This document shows positions 51,863-60,722 of a stretch of DNA of 64,000 nt, piece after piece. The position numbers and the translations under genes were made by a program. This DNA comes from Rhodobacter sp. NTK016B (GTDB taxonomy: Bacteria > Pseudomonadota > Alphaproteobacteria > Rhodobacterales > Rhodobacteraceae). The stretch covers positions 1 through 64,000 of the forward strand of contig NZ_JAFKOK010000012.1 of NCBI RefSeq assembly GCF_017303295.1, in the 5' to 3' direction. Positions within the stretch are counted from its first letter, which is position 1; each line of letters begins with the position of its first letter. Under the pieces are notes generated by a model, which did no database searches, had not been told where the DNA came from, and saw only the letters and a list, made by a program, of their open reading frames with translations.

Positions 51863-53314
51863 ATGGGCCGCATCCCCGATCTTGCCGCGCGGCGCGCGCA
51901 GCTTGCGCCCGATGCCCCGGCTTTTGTCGATCACGAAACCGGACGGGTCTGGAGCTTTGCGCAGGTCGATCGGGCCGCCGCGCGTCTGGGCGCGGCATTG
52001 CTGGAACGCGTCGCGCCGGGCGCGCGGATCGGCCTTCTCAGCCTTAACCGCCCCGAAGTCTTTGTCGTGCTGTTCGCCTGTCAGAAAGCCGGGCTGATCC
52101 TTGCGCCGCTCAACTGGCGCCAGCCCGCGGCGGAACTGGCGCCGGTGGTGGCCGGGATCGACTGCGCGCTGATCCTGCATGACGCGTCCTTTGCCGGGCT
52201 GGCCGGGGCGCTGGACCCTCCAAGCCTGCCGCTTGAGATCCCCAAGGACGGCCCCGCGCTTGCCCCCGCCGACGTCGATGAAGAAGCGCCTTGGTACGTG
52301 CTCTTTACCTCGGGCACGACGGGAATGCCCAAGGCGGTCATCCAGACCCCGCGCATGGTGGTGTCCAACGCGATGAATATCGCGCAATGCATGCGGCTGA
52401 CTTCGGATGATCGGACGCTCAATTATCTGCCGCTGTTTCATACCGGTGGCATCAATCTGTTCACCATGCCGATCTTCCTGTGGGGCGGTTGCACCACCGT
52501 GCTGCGCAAATTCGATGCGCCCGAGCTTGTCTCGCTGATAGGGCAGGGCGAGGTGACACAGTTTTTCGGCGTTCCGGCGATCTATCAGGCGCTGATGGAG
52601 ATGGATCTGAGCGCTGTCGATCTGGCATCGTTGCGCGGCTGGGCCTGTGGCGGCGCCGCTTTGCCCGAAGCCACGATCCGTCATTTCGCCGAGCGCGGCG
52701 CGCTGATCTGCAACGGCTTCGGCATGACCGAGACAGGGCCGACCGGGTTCTTGCTGGATCGCGACGCGGTGTTGCGCAAGGTCGGATCGGTGGGCAAGCC
52801 GCAATTCATGACCGAGGCCCGGCTCGACGGTATTCCCGACGGGCAGCCCGGCACCGGCGAGATCCAGCTGCGCGGGCTGACGGTGACGCCCGGATATCTC
52901 GACAACCCCGAGGCAACGCGCGAGGCCTTCACCGCGGATGGCTGGCTCAGATCCGGCGATATCGGCACCCGCGATGCCGAGGGCTATTACCGCATCATCG
53001 ACCGGATCAAGGATATGTACATTTCGGGCGGTGAAAACGTCTATCCGGCCGAGGTGGAAAAGGTGCTGATTACCCATCCCGACATTCTGGACGCGGCGGT
53101 GATCGGCATCCCCGATACCCGCTGGGGCGAGGTAGGCGCGGCTTTCCTGATCGCCCGCAACGACCGGTTGCCTGATCCCGCTGCGCTGTCGGACTGGCTG
53201 CGCGAACGGATCGCGGGCTACAAGCTGCCGCGTGTGTTCCATGCGCTGAAGGATTTTCCCCGCACCGCCGCGGGCAAGGTCCGCAAGACCGAATTGCGGA
53301 AGCTGCTGCCATGA
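51863..53314 (+). CDS. AMP-dependent acyl-CoA synthetase
   Basis: 483 residues. ATP loop LFTSGTTGMPKA (about 149-160), GFGMTETGP, hinge region LRSGDIGTRDAEGYYRIIDR and C-terminal Lys in TAAGKVRKTEL. Activates a carboxylic acid to acyl-CoA. Stop overlaps the first MaoC gene (ATGA). Substrate not assigned. Confidence 0.9.
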   Translation: MGRIPDLAARRAQLAPDAPAFVDHETGRVWSFAQVDRAAARLGAALLERVAPGARIGLLSLNRPEVFVVLFACQKAGLILAPLNWRQPAAELAPVVAGIDCALILHDASFAGLAGALDPPSLPLEIPKDGPALAPADVDEEAPWYVLFTSGTTGMPKAVIQTPRMVVSNAMNIAQCMRLTSDDRTLNYLPLFHTGGINLFTMPIFLWGGCTTVLRKFDAPELVSLIGQGEVTQFFGVPAIYQALMEMDLSAVDLASLRGWACGGAALPEATIRHFAERGALICNGFGMTETGPTGFLLDRDAVLRKVGSVGKPQFMTEARLDGIPDGQPGTGEIQLRGLTVTPGYLDNPEATREAFTADGWLRSGDIGTRDAEGYYRIIDRIKDMYISGGENVYPAEVEKVLITHPDILDAAVIGIPDTRWGEVGAAFLIARNDRLPDPAALSDWLRERIAGYKLPRVFHALKDFPRTAAGKVRKTELRKLLP

Positions 53315-53655
53315 TGCGCGCGGAATGGACGCCGACACAGGCCGAATTCGACGCTTTCGCCAAGGTCTCGGGGGATACGAATCCGATCCATGTCGATCCG
53401 GGTTTCTGCCGCGCCACGCCGTTCGGCAGACCCGTGAGCCATGGCATGCTGATCTATGCCCGGCTTTGGCAGATGGTGTCTGTCGCGCGGCCCGGCGCGC
53501 GGCACCGGATGCAGGAGCTGATGTTCCCCAACCCTGCCTATGCCGACGAGCCGCTGGTTCTGGAACTCAGCGAGGCGGGGACATCCCTGCAGGTCAGCGC
53601 GACGCGCAAGGCGGACGGCGCGGTCTGTCTGCAGGGGCTGGCGGTGCTGGCATGA
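53311..53655 (+). CDS. MaoC-like hydratase, small single-hotdog protein (subunit 1)
   Basis: 114 residues. Hydratase 2 signature FAKVSGDTNPIHVDPGFCRA, with the catalytic Asp and His, then GRPVSHGMLIYA. Likely an (R)-enoyl-CoA hydratase or a hydroxyacyl dehydratase. Overlaps neighbours on both sides by 4 nt. Confidence 0.85.
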   Translation: MMRAEWTPTQAEFDAFAKVSGDTNPIHVDPGFCRATPFGRPVSHGMLIYARLWQMVSVARPGARHRMQELMFPNPAYADEPLVLELSEAGTSLQVSATRKADGAVCLQGLAVLA

Positions 53656-54020
53656 TCGTGGGCGATCATGCGCAGGTCACCCGGCGCTTCGGCGCTGCGG
53701 ATGTGGCCGATTTCACCGCGCTGATGGGGCAGGCCGGGCCGTCGGACCCCAAACCCGCCGACACGGTGCCTGAGCCGCTGATCGGCGCGTTGTTTTCCTA
53801 TCTTCTGGGGGTCGAGCTGCCGGGTTTCGGCACCAATTACCTCAAGCAGAGCCTGCATTTCCACGCTCCGGCGCCACTCGACACGTGGCTGACCGCGCGG
53901 GTTCAGATTACCCGGCTGCGGCCTGAGAAGCGGCTGGTCGATCTGGCGACCACCTGCCACGCGGCGGATGGAACGCTGATCTGCGACGGCCGAGCGCTGG
54001 TTCTGGCCCCGTCGGGTTGA
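53652..54020 (+). CDS. MaoC-like hotdog protein without hydratase signature (subunit 2)
   Basis: 122 residues. Hotdog-like pattern VTRRFGAADVADFTALMGQA, LIGALFSYLLGVELPGFGTN and SLHFHAPAPLDTWLTARVQI, but the D-x-N-P-x-H catalytic motif of its neighbour is replaced (GPSDPKPADT). Probably the non-catalytic partner of the preceding protein. Start 53652 overlaps the previous stop. Confidence 0.75.
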   Translation: MIVGDHAQVTRRFGAADVADFTALMGQAGPSDPKPADTVPEPLIGALFSYLLGVELPGFGTNYLKQSLHFHAPAPLDTWLTARVQITRLRPEKRLVDLATTCHAADGTLICDGRALVLAPSG

Positions 54021-54034
54021 GCGTTCCGGGGCGC

Positions 54035-55201
54035 TCAGCCCAGCAATTCTTTGATCGCGCGGTGAAAGATCCCGATGCCCTGGGGGATCAGCGTGTCGGG
54101 GAAATCGTAGGTCTGGGTGTGCAGCCCCGGAACTTCGCGCCCCGCGCCCAGCAGCAGCATCGCCGATTTCGATACCGATCCGAAGCGTCCGAAATCCTCG
54201 GAGGCGCGCATCGGCAGGTCGCCGGTCTCATGCGCGATGCCCTGCGCCTCAAGCGCGCGGGCCAAAAGCGCGGCGGCATCGGCATCGTTGGTGCAGGCGC
54301 TGAAACGGTCGTGGATCTCGAACTCCACGTTCAGACCCGACGCCGTGGCCTGTTCGCGCGCAAGGCTTTGCGCCTGATCCAGCAGCGCCTCAAGATCGCT
54401 GTCGCCCAGCCCGCGCAACGTCACCCAAAGCTCGGCCTCGCCGGGCGCGATGCCGAAGGCCGGCTCGCCCATGCGCAGATGCGTGATCGTCGCCAGCCTG
54501 AACCCCGGGCCCATCGCCCCGCCCGGCCCCATGGCGCGCAGCCCGTCGATCAGCCGGGGCAGGGCGGGGGTCGGGGCCTTGCCGTCTTCGGGGGTCGAGG
54601 CATGGGCCGTGGCGCCCGTAAACCGGATTTTCAGCCCCGCGGACGCGCAGTTCATCGGTCCCGGAGCAATCCACGCCTGTCCCAGCGCGATGCCGGGCAT
54701 GTTGTGCAAGCTCAGCGACCAGTCGGGGGTCAGAGCTTCGAAACGTGGATCGCCCATCACGGCTTTTGCGCCCGATCCGTCTTCCTCGGCGGGTTGGAAC
54801 ATCAGCACGACGCGCCCGCGCTCGGGCCGGTTGCGCGACAACAGGCGCGCCAGTCCCAGCAGGATCGTCATATGCCCGTCATGCCCGCACAGATGCCCGA
54901 CGCCCGGCCTTTCGCTGGCATGCGGCATGGCGCCGAGTTCCACGATCGGCAGCGCATCCAGCTCGGCACGGATCATCAATGTGGGGCCGGGCTGCGCGCC
55001 GTGATAAACAGCCGCGACGCCGTGACCGCCCAAGCTCGTCACCAGATCGTCAGGCGCAGGCAGGGCCTCGGCGACACGCTCCGCGGTCCCGGCTTCTTGC
55101 CCCGAGACTTCGGGCTGGCGGTGCAGGGCGTGGCGGAACGCGGTCAGCTCGACCATATCGGCATTGGTCAGCATTTTGCGCGCTCCAAATCTTTCGAGCA
55201 T
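54035..55201 (-). CDS. M20 family amidohydrolase
   Basis: 388 residues. Metal-ligand motifs: GHLCGHDGHMTILLGLARLL, FQPAEEDGSGA and the dimerisation domain FTGATAHASTPEDG. Fits hippurate/N-acyl-amino acid hydrolases. It is the last gene of a minus-strand run with a 60-residue protein and an FAD monooxygenase. Start 55201, which overlaps the preceding stop; ATG 55174 is an alternative that still overlaps it slightly. Confidence 0.87.
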   Translation of the reverse strand: MLERFGARKMLTNADMVELTAFRHALHRQPEVSGQEAGTAERVAEALPAPDDLVTSLGGHGVAAVYHGAQPGPTLMIRAELDALPIVELGAMPHASERPGVGHLCGHDGHMTILLGLARLLSRNRPERGRVVLMFQPAEEDGSGAKAVMGDPRFEALTPDWSLSLHNMPGIALGQAWIAPGPMNCASAGLKIRFTGATAHASTPEDGKAPTPALPRLIDGLRAMGPGGAMGPGFRLATITHLRMGEPAFGIAPGEAELWVTLRGLGDSDLEALLDQAQSLAREQATASGLNVEFEIHDRFSACTNDADAAALLARALEAQGIAHETGDLPMRASEDFGRFGSVSKSAMLLLGAGREVPGLHTQTYDFPDTLIPQGIGIFHRAIKELLG

Positions 55202-55350
55202 TCCCGAATTAAATCAAGCGCCCGTTCCGTATCCCCCAGCTCATGCGCAAGCGCCAGCGCGAGCTTGGCCAGATAAAGCGGTGCGGCATCGACCCCGACG
55301 GTATCGAGCGTCCGGGCGAGGGCGTCGTAGAGGGGTTCGGCGCGGCTCAT
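55168..55350 (-). CDS. Small protein, DUF2783-like
   Basis: 60 residues, MSRAEPLYDALARTLDTVGV and then LYLAKLALALAHELGDTERA, a helical pattern like the small DUF2783 proteins that accompany FAD monooxygenases. Starts 4 nt inside the monooxygenase stop (ATGA) and its end overlaps the M20 gene start. Function unknown; an accessory role with the monooxygenase is inferred from coupling only. Confidence 0.7.
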   Translation of the reverse strand: MSRAEPLYDALARTLDTVGVDAAPLYLAKLALALAHELGDTERALDLIRECSKDLERAKC

Positions 55351-56936
55351 GGGCGGTCCAGCATCTGTGTCATCCACGCAAGGATGGCGTCTGCATCGGT
55401 GCGCGTCCAGTGGGCCGCGACATGCAGGTCGGGGCGAATGAGCCACGCGCTGCCCTTTGGCGCGTTCCACGCCGACCCCGGCGGCAGCGACAGGATCGTC
55501 AGCAAGGGATGCTGGATCTCGGGCGCGGCGCCGAAGGTGACAAGCGTGAAAAGCGGTCCCAGATGCTGCGACAGGAAGCCGCCGCCAAGTCGCGCATCGG
55601 ATATCATCGCGCCCGGCAGCGGGCCGTCTTGCAAGCCCGGTTCGGCGCCGTCCGACGCGGTCAGCGGGCTGTCGGCATAGGTATAGGGCGCCATCTGCCG
55701 GGGATTGGCCAGCTCGCCCGCCCAAGGGTAACGCAGCGCAAGCGACAGCGCCGCGTCCCGCATCAGCGTCCAGCCGAAGCTGGGCGGGGTCATGAAACGC
55801 GCGCTTTTCGAGGCATTGGCGAAGACGTCGAGCGTGGCGCCGCGCCGCTCGGGCGTGTAGCTGTCGAGGATCGCGTCGCCCGCCTCGCCACGCAGCGACA
55901 AGGCCAGTTTCCAGCCGATATTCTGCGCATCCGCCAGCCCGCTATTGAGGCCGCGCACGCCGAAAATCGGCACGATATGCGCGCTGTCGCCGATGAAGAA
56001 GACCGGCCCCGCACGGTAATCGTCCAAGGCCAGCGTGTTGGCGGAATAGACCGACCACCATTCAAGCTGCCACTCTGCTGTTTCACCGATCTCGTCCAGA
56101 ACGCCCTGCACGGCGGCGCGGACGGTGGCTTCGCGCGTCGCTTCGTCGGCGGGTTCGTCCGGGTCAAGCTGATAGTCGATGCGCCAGATATCGTCGGGCT
56201 GGCGGTGGATCAGCACGGTGCCGCCCGGGCGGCAGGCGGGGTCGAACAGCGCGCGACGGATCGTCGGGTAATCATGCGCCATGCGGATATCGGCGATGAC
56301 GTAGCGGCCCTCGTAATTCTCGCCCTTCAGTCGCAGCCCCAGCATCCGCCGCACCGAAGAGCGCGCGCCATCCGCCGCCAGAACCCAGCGCGCGGGCTGG
56401 GTATAGGGGCCGTGCGGGTCGGTCAGGGTCAGCGTCGCGCCATCGGGTTGCGTCTCGATCCCCTCAAGCCGGGTCTGCCAGCGGGTTTCGATCAGCGGCG
56501 CGCGCGCGACGGCGTCCCACAGAAACTGCTCGATATATTGCTGTTGCAGGTTGTACATCGGGCGAAAGCGATCGTCCGGCCCGTCGGGCATGGTGAATTC
56601 AAGGATCTGCCGGCCCTGAAAAAAGCTGCGCCCGGTGGTCCAGGGCAGGGACTTAACCATGAACGGGTCCAGCGCGCCGATCCGGTCGAGGATATGATAG
56701 CTCGCCCGCGCGATGCAGATCGCGCGGCTGCCGTCGTTGAACGTGTCCTTGGCGTCGATCAGCAGGCTGCGCTGCCCGTGGCGCGCCAGTTCCAGCGCCG
56801 CGACCATGCCCACCGGCCCGGCGCCGATGATGGCCACCGGCACGGAAGCGCCGCGCGGGGCGTCCGGTCCCGGCGCGTCGAAATGCGGATAGGTGAAATA
56901 GAGCGAGTCATGCTCGCCGCGACCGTCGGGCCTCAT
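55347..56936 (-). CDS. FAD-dependent aromatic hydroxylase, MhpA-like
   Basis: 529 residues. VPVAIIGAGPVGMVAALELA (FAD), DG motif VLAADGARSSVRRMLGL and GD motif VFFIGDSAHIVPIFGVRGLN, with NSGLADAQNIGWKLAL. Like 3-(3-hydroxyphenyl)propionate or resorcinol hydroxylases, with a C-terminal thioredoxin-like region. Start 56936 follows AGGAGAGG; the frame extends to 56972. Lies downstream of the box cluster on the same strand. Confidence 0.86.
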   Translation of the reverse strand: MRPDGRGEHDSLYFTYPHFDAPGPDAPRGASVPVAIIGAGPVGMVAALELARHGQRSLLIDAKDTFNDGSRAICIARASYHILDRIGALDPFMVKSLPWTTGRSFFQGRQILEFTMPDGPDDRFRPMYNLQQQYIEQFLWDAVARAPLIETRWQTRLEGIETQPDGATLTLTDPHGPYTQPARWVLAADGARSSVRRMLGLRLKGENYEGRYVIADIRMAHDYPTIRRALFDPACRPGGTVLIHRQPDDIWRIDYQLDPDEPADEATREATVRAAVQGVLDEIGETAEWQLEWWSVYSANTLALDDYRAGPVFFIGDSAHIVPIFGVRGLNSGLADAQNIGWKLALSLRGEAGDAILDSYTPERRGATLDVFANASKSARFMTPPSFGWTLMRDAALSLALRYPWAGELANPRQMAPYTYADSPLTASDGAEPGLQDGPLPGAMISDARLGGGFLSQHLGPLFTLVTFGAAPEIQHPLLTILSLPPGSAWNAPKGSAWLIRPDLHVAAHWTRTDADAILAWMTQMLDRP

Positions 56937-57008
56937 GCGCCTCTCCTGCGTAACCTGCGGGACCCTGAACACGGTGTCACCGCGCCTTAGCCTCGGCCAA
57001 ACGGGGGA

Positions 57009-58043
57009 TCAGCCCCGCCCGGTATGAAACAGCACGCCGCCTTTCGCGGCGGGAAACCCGCAGGCCAGAACCGAGACCAGATCGACCACGGCGGGATCGA
57101 CCACCAGCGCGCGGCCCGCGCGGATCAAGGCGTTGACCAGACGGAGTTGGATCTCGGCTTCGGGGATTTCACGCGGGGCAAGTCCTGCGAAATGCGCCTC
57201 TTCGCGGGCGAGATCCTCGATCAGCGGGTCAATCACGCGCCCGCCCCCGCCCGGATACCGATACCAGCCGACGCCGCCCTTGCGGCCCAGCCGCCCCTCG
57301 GGGACCATGCGGTCGATCACCGGCAGATCATGGCCGGTGACGCGGTGGCGGGCATGGGCGCGGTCGAGCCCGCGCAGATCCTGCGCCGCGCAGGGGCCAA
57401 GCGCGAAACCATAGGCTTCGGCGGCGGCGTCGACCTCCCACGGGGTGGAACCCTGAAAGACGAGCGCTTCGGCCTCGTCTTCCAGCGCGGCGATGAGTTT
57501 GGCGCCCAGAAACAGCGGCACGACAATCGGCAACGCCCCCAGCGCACGGGCGAAACCCACCGCGCGTGGGTCCGAACCCTTGGCGATTTCGATCAGGTCG
57601 ATGGCGGGCGGCGGGGCGTCGGTGTCGATCAGCGCCACGGGGCCGCGCAACCCGTCCTTCAACGCGCCAAGACTGACGCCGGGGCCAAGGCTGACGCGCA
57701 GCGCTTCGGGGGCGATGCGGGCCATTTCGCTCAGCAAGGCCAGCCGCAGGCCGATATCCCCTTCCGAGGCTTCGACGATGACCTCCGCGCTTTCGGCCGT
57801 GGCGCTGTCGGTCGTCAGCGTGATGCCGTCCAGCCGCCCGGCCCGTGTCAGTGCGTCGCGGGCGCGGGTCAGGTCCCAGTCATCGGCTTCGATCAGCGCG
57901 ACTTCGGCGCCCGCCGTGACCATCGCTACGGCCAGCCCCAGCGCCTGCGGGCTGCCGCCCGCCACCGCCGCGCGGGACAGCGGCATCGCCTCGCCCTGCG
58001 ACAGCCGGGCGCGGATCTGGGCGAGATGGTCGGCAGGGCTCAA
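57009..58043 (-). CDS. 3-hydroxyacyl-CoA dehydrogenase-like protein with altered NAD and catalytic motifs
   Basis: 344 residues. The C-terminal 3HCDH half is recognisable (GPCAAQDLRGLDRAHARHR, PEGRLGRKGGVGWYRYPG). The N-terminal Rossmann motif reads AVAGGSPQALGLAVAMVTAG instead of GxGxMG, and the catalytic His of the usual HFFNP segment is absent (ALIDTDAPPPAIDLIEI). A role on 3-hydroxyadipyl-CoA in the box pathway is plausible from context, but activity is doubtful. Its start overlaps the boxR stop (ATGA). Confidence 0.72.
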   Translation of the reverse strand: MSPADHLAQIRARLSQGEAMPLSRAAVAGGSPQALGLAVAMVTAGAEVALIEADDWDLTRARDALTRAGRLDGITLTTDSATAESAEVIVEASEGDIGLRLALLSEMARIAPEALRVSLGPGVSLGALKDGLRGPVALIDTDAPPPAIDLIEIAKGSDPRAVGFARALGALPIVVPLFLGAKLIAALEDEAEALVFQGSTPWEVDAAAEAYGFALGPCAAQDLRGLDRAHARHRVTGHDLPVIDRMVPEGRLGRKGGVGWYRYPGGGGRVIDPLIEDLAREEAHFAGLAPREIPEAEIQLRLVNALIRAGRALVVDPAVVDLVSVLACGFPAAKGGVLFHTGRG

Positions 58044-58957
58044 GACAGGAAGCCGCGCTCGTCAATGAGCGCCAGAAGATCGGACACGGAGTCGTCGACG
58101 CTGCGCCCGGACGTGTCGAGCTTGGCGCGGGCCTGATCGTAGAGCGTCTCGCGGCTGGTCAGGATGAACTTGAGCTGGTCCATCGCTTCGGGATTGCCGG
58201 CCATGGGCCGCAGATCGCCCTGTTCGCGCACGCGCGTCATGTGCTCGGCCGGGGACGCCTTGACCCAGATCGTGTGGAAATGGCCCAGCAACGTCTTGTA
58301 GGTCTCGGGTTCCGAGACGATGCCACCGGCCACGGCAAGGATCATCGAATCGTGCGTGGCGATGATCCGGCCAAGCGCCTGCGCTTCCAGCCGGCGGTAG
58401 CCTTCCTGCCCGTAGAAGGCCATCACCTCGTTGACGGGCATGCCCGCCTGATCTTCGATCTCGCGGTTCAGCTCGACAAAGGGCAGGCCCAGCGTTTCGC
58501 CGACCTTCATTCCCAGCGTTGATTTGCCCGCCCCGCGCAGGCCGATCAGCGCGATGCGGTGGCGGCGCGCCGTGGCTTCGGGCTGCGGCGACAGGATTTC
58601 GAGCACCTTCGCGCGCCGGTCATTCGGGGCGCGGCGATAGAGATCGGCCACCTGCAGCGCTTCGGATGTCCACGGGTCCTCGTCGCCGACCAGCCATTCG
58701 ATCCGGTGATCCAGCGCATCCGCCACGCGCTGCAGAAGCCCGATCGAGATATTGCCTTCGCCCGCTTCCAGCAGCGCCAGATAGCGCGGCGACACGCCCG
58801 AGGATTCCGACAGCACGCGGCGCGGAATCCCCTTGAGTTCGCGCGCCTTGCGGACCCGTTCCCCCACGCGCAGGATCAGCGCCCGGGCCGCGTCTTCGCC
58901 AAGGCTGCCGGTATCGGAGGAAACGGCTTCGCCGCGGAAGTTGGTGATCTCGGACAT
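58040..58957 (-). CDS. boxR: BoxR, benzoyl-CoA-responsive repressor (XRE HTH + shikimate-kinase-like domain)
   Basis: 305 residues. N-terminal HTH (RKARELKGIPRRVLSESSGV, SPRYLALLEAGEGNIS) and C-terminal shikimate-kinase-like domain with P-loop GLRGAGKST (139-147). This two-domain build is diagnostic of BoxR/BzdR, whose C-terminal domain binds benzoyl-CoA. Start 58957 (MSEITNFRGE). Lies downstream of boxCBA and the thioesterase. Confidence 0.94.
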   Translation of the reverse strand: MSEITNFRGEAVSSDTGSLGEDAARALILRVGERVRKARELKGIPRRVLSESSGVSPRYLALLEAGEGNISIGLLQRVADALDHRIEWLVGDEDPWTSEALQVADLYRRAPNDRRAKVLEILSPQPEATARRHRIALIGLRGAGKSTLGMKVGETLGLPFVELNREIEDQAGMPVNEVMAFYGQEGYRRLEAQALGRIIATHDSMILAVAGGIVSEPETYKTLLGHFHTIWVKASPAEHMTRVREQGDLRPMAGNPEAMDQLKFILTSRETLYDQARAKLDTSGRSVDDSVSDLLALIDERGFLS

Positions 58958-59121
58958 AGGGTCGGCTGGCCAGACGAAAACGGGTGTATCAGTGGCGTCC
59001 GGCACAGCTTTGGCGCGACTGCGCCGCGCAGATCGCGCCGGACGGAACAATATTGCATAACCCTAGGCGATGCGTTTGGCCCAAACAATAGGCAACGGGG
59101 CCACCTGAGTGGCGTTTTGCA
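58958..59121. promoter_or_regulatory. boxR upstream region
   Basis: 164 nt between the thioesterase stop and boxR. Two TGCA sites occur at 59054-59057 and 59118-59121; BzdR-type operators are built from TGCA half-sites, so autoregulation is possible. Weak evidence. Confidence 0.3.
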
Positions 59122-59541
59122 CTATTCTGCTGAGGGTTCGAGATGGGCTTCGATCAGCGCGCGCACGGCATCCGGCGGCGGCGCCTTGGTAAAGGTCCGC
59201 GCATCGGTGAAGACGCAGGTGAAACGCCCCTCAAAGCAGACCGCCCCGTCCTGCCGCCCGATCACCCGCCAGTCGATCGAGGTCAGTCCCAGCCGCGTCG
59301 GTGCGACATCGCAGATCAGCCGGTGGCGCGGCGTGATCGGTGCGCGGAAGTCGAGATTCATGTTGACGAAGGGCGAGCCGAAGCCGTGGTCCATCTCCAT
59401 CTGATACCAGCCGCCGCCGAAACGGTCTTCCCACCAGCCGTTGATCGCATCCAGCGCGAACCACGGGATCCGCGCCGTGTAGACGATATTCGCGGGGTCG
59501 CAATCGCCCCACGCGACGCGGATCTCGTGCTGATAGGTCAT
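59122..59541 (-). CDS. Hotdog-fold aryl-CoA thioesterase of the box cluster
   Basis: 139 residues. 4HBT motif RVAWGDCDPANIVYTARIPW with the catalytic Asp, and FALDAINGWWEDRFGGGWYQ. Thioesterases accompany box genes and are thought to recycle CoA from dead-end aryl-CoA esters. Start 59541 shares one base with the boxA stop, so it is tightly coupled. Confidence 0.9.
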   Translation of the reverse strand: MTYQHEIRVAWGDCDPANIVYTARIPWFALDAINGWWEDRFGGGWYQMEMDHGFGSPFVNMNLDFRAPITPRHRLICDVAPTRLGLTSIDWRVIGRQDGAVCFEGRFTCVFTDARTFTKAPPPDAVRALIEAHLEPSAE

Positions 59542-60722
59542 CAGTAGGTTTCGACGTGGTAGCGGCCCTCGTCGCGCATTGCGTCGCGGGTGGCCTCCCA
59601 GGCCTGTCCGGTGCTTTCGCTGATCGAGCGGAACGCCTCTTCCACGCCCTGCTCCATGCCGCGCAGACCGCAGATGTAGATATGCGTGTTCGGATCGGCC
59701 AGCAGGTCGGCGACCGCATCCTGCTCGTTCATCATCCGGTGCTGCACATATTCCTTCTGCTCGCCGGGCTGACGGCTGAAGACGAGGTGCTTTTTCAAAA
59801 GCTGCTCGGGCACTTTGCCCAAGGGGCCGAAATAGGGCAGCGAGTCGGGCGTGCGGGCCCCGAAGAACATCGTCATGTCGCCCGCGCCCGCGGCTTTCGA
59901 GCGCTGACGCCGCATAGTGAACGCACGGAACGGTGCCGAGCCGGTGCCGGTGCAGACCATCAGCAGCCGGGCCGAGGGGTCTTCGGGCATCAGGAAGGTC
60001 GCGCCGAACGGGCCGGTGACCTTGATCTCGTCGCCGATCTTCAGGTCGCAGACATAGTTCGAGCACAGGCCCTTGTCCTCGCGCTTCACGGTCAGCGAGA
60101 GGTTGTTGTAATTGGGCCGTTCGCCGTCGCGCGGGCTCGACACCGAATAGAGGCGCGGCAAATGCGGCTTGCCGTCGGCATCGGTGCCGGGCGGGAGGAT
60201 GCCGATCGACTGGCCTTCGAGCACCGGAAAGGGCTGAGCGCCGAAATCGAGGATGATGTGGCGCACGTCCGAACCCGATTCCTCGGAGGTCAGGCGGTAA
60301 TTGCCGGTCACCCGCGCGGTCGCGGGCTTGCCCAGATTGTACAGGTTCACCGAGGGCTTCGCGGCGCTGGCGGGCGCCTTCGACTTGCCGCCGGCGCCGG
60401 CATGGGCTTCGGCCAGCAGCGCGGCCATCGCGTCATCGAGCGCCTCGACGCCCGAGGCCTCGCCGATTTCTTCCTGCGCGGGCAACTCGTCCCACTCGAA
60501 TTGTTCGTCCAGCGAATAGGGCGTTTCGACCACGCGCCATTCGTCGATCGAGCCGGTCGGGCAGACCGGGATGCAATCCATGCAGAAATCGCATTTCTCG
60601 GCATCGACGACGACGTTGTTGTCGTCATGGGTGATCGCCTCGACCGGACAGGTCATCTCGCAGGTATAGCAGCGGATGCAGATTTCGGGGTCGATCAGGT
60701 GCTGTTTGAGGGGCTTGTTCAT
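59541..60722 (-). CDS. boxA: Benzoyl-CoA 2,3-epoxidase reductase component BoxA
   Basis: 393 residues. Two ferredoxin motifs at the N terminus (Cys 15/18/21/25 and 44/47/50/54), a variable acidic/Ala-rich linker (about 90-135), and an FNR-type module with RLYSVSSPRD (FAD) and CTGTGSAPFRAF (NADPH). Transfers electrons from NADPH to BoxB. Start 60722 (MNKPLKQHLI); its ATG overlaps the stop of a 51-residue ORF. Confidence 0.96.
   Translation of the reverse strand: MNKPLKQHLIDPEICIRCYTCEMTCPVEAITHDDNNVVVDAEKCDFCMDCIPVCPTGSIDEWRVVETPYSLDEQFEWDELPAQEEIGEASGVEALDDAMAALLAEAHAGAGGKSKAPASAAKPSVNLYNLGKPATARVTGNYRLTSEESGSDVRHIILDFGAQPFPVLEGQSIGILPPGTDADGKPHLPRLYSVSSPRDGERPNYNNLSLTVKREDKGLCSNYVCDLKIGDEIKVTGPFGATFLMPEDPSARLLMVCTGTGSAPFRAFTMRRQRSKAAGAGDMTMFFGARTPDSLPYFGPLGKVPEQLLKKHLVFSRQPGEQKEYVQHRMMNEQDAVADLLADPNTHIYICGLRGMEQGVEEAFRSISESTGQAWEATRDAMRDEGRYHVETY

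Noticed and set aside
51761-53338. 525-codon minus-strand frame
   Set aside because: Antisense of the acyl-CoA synthetase; no family features.
55164-56990. 608-codon plus-strand frame
   Set aside because: Antisense of the FAD hydroxylase and the small protein gene, both of which have start signals and motifs.
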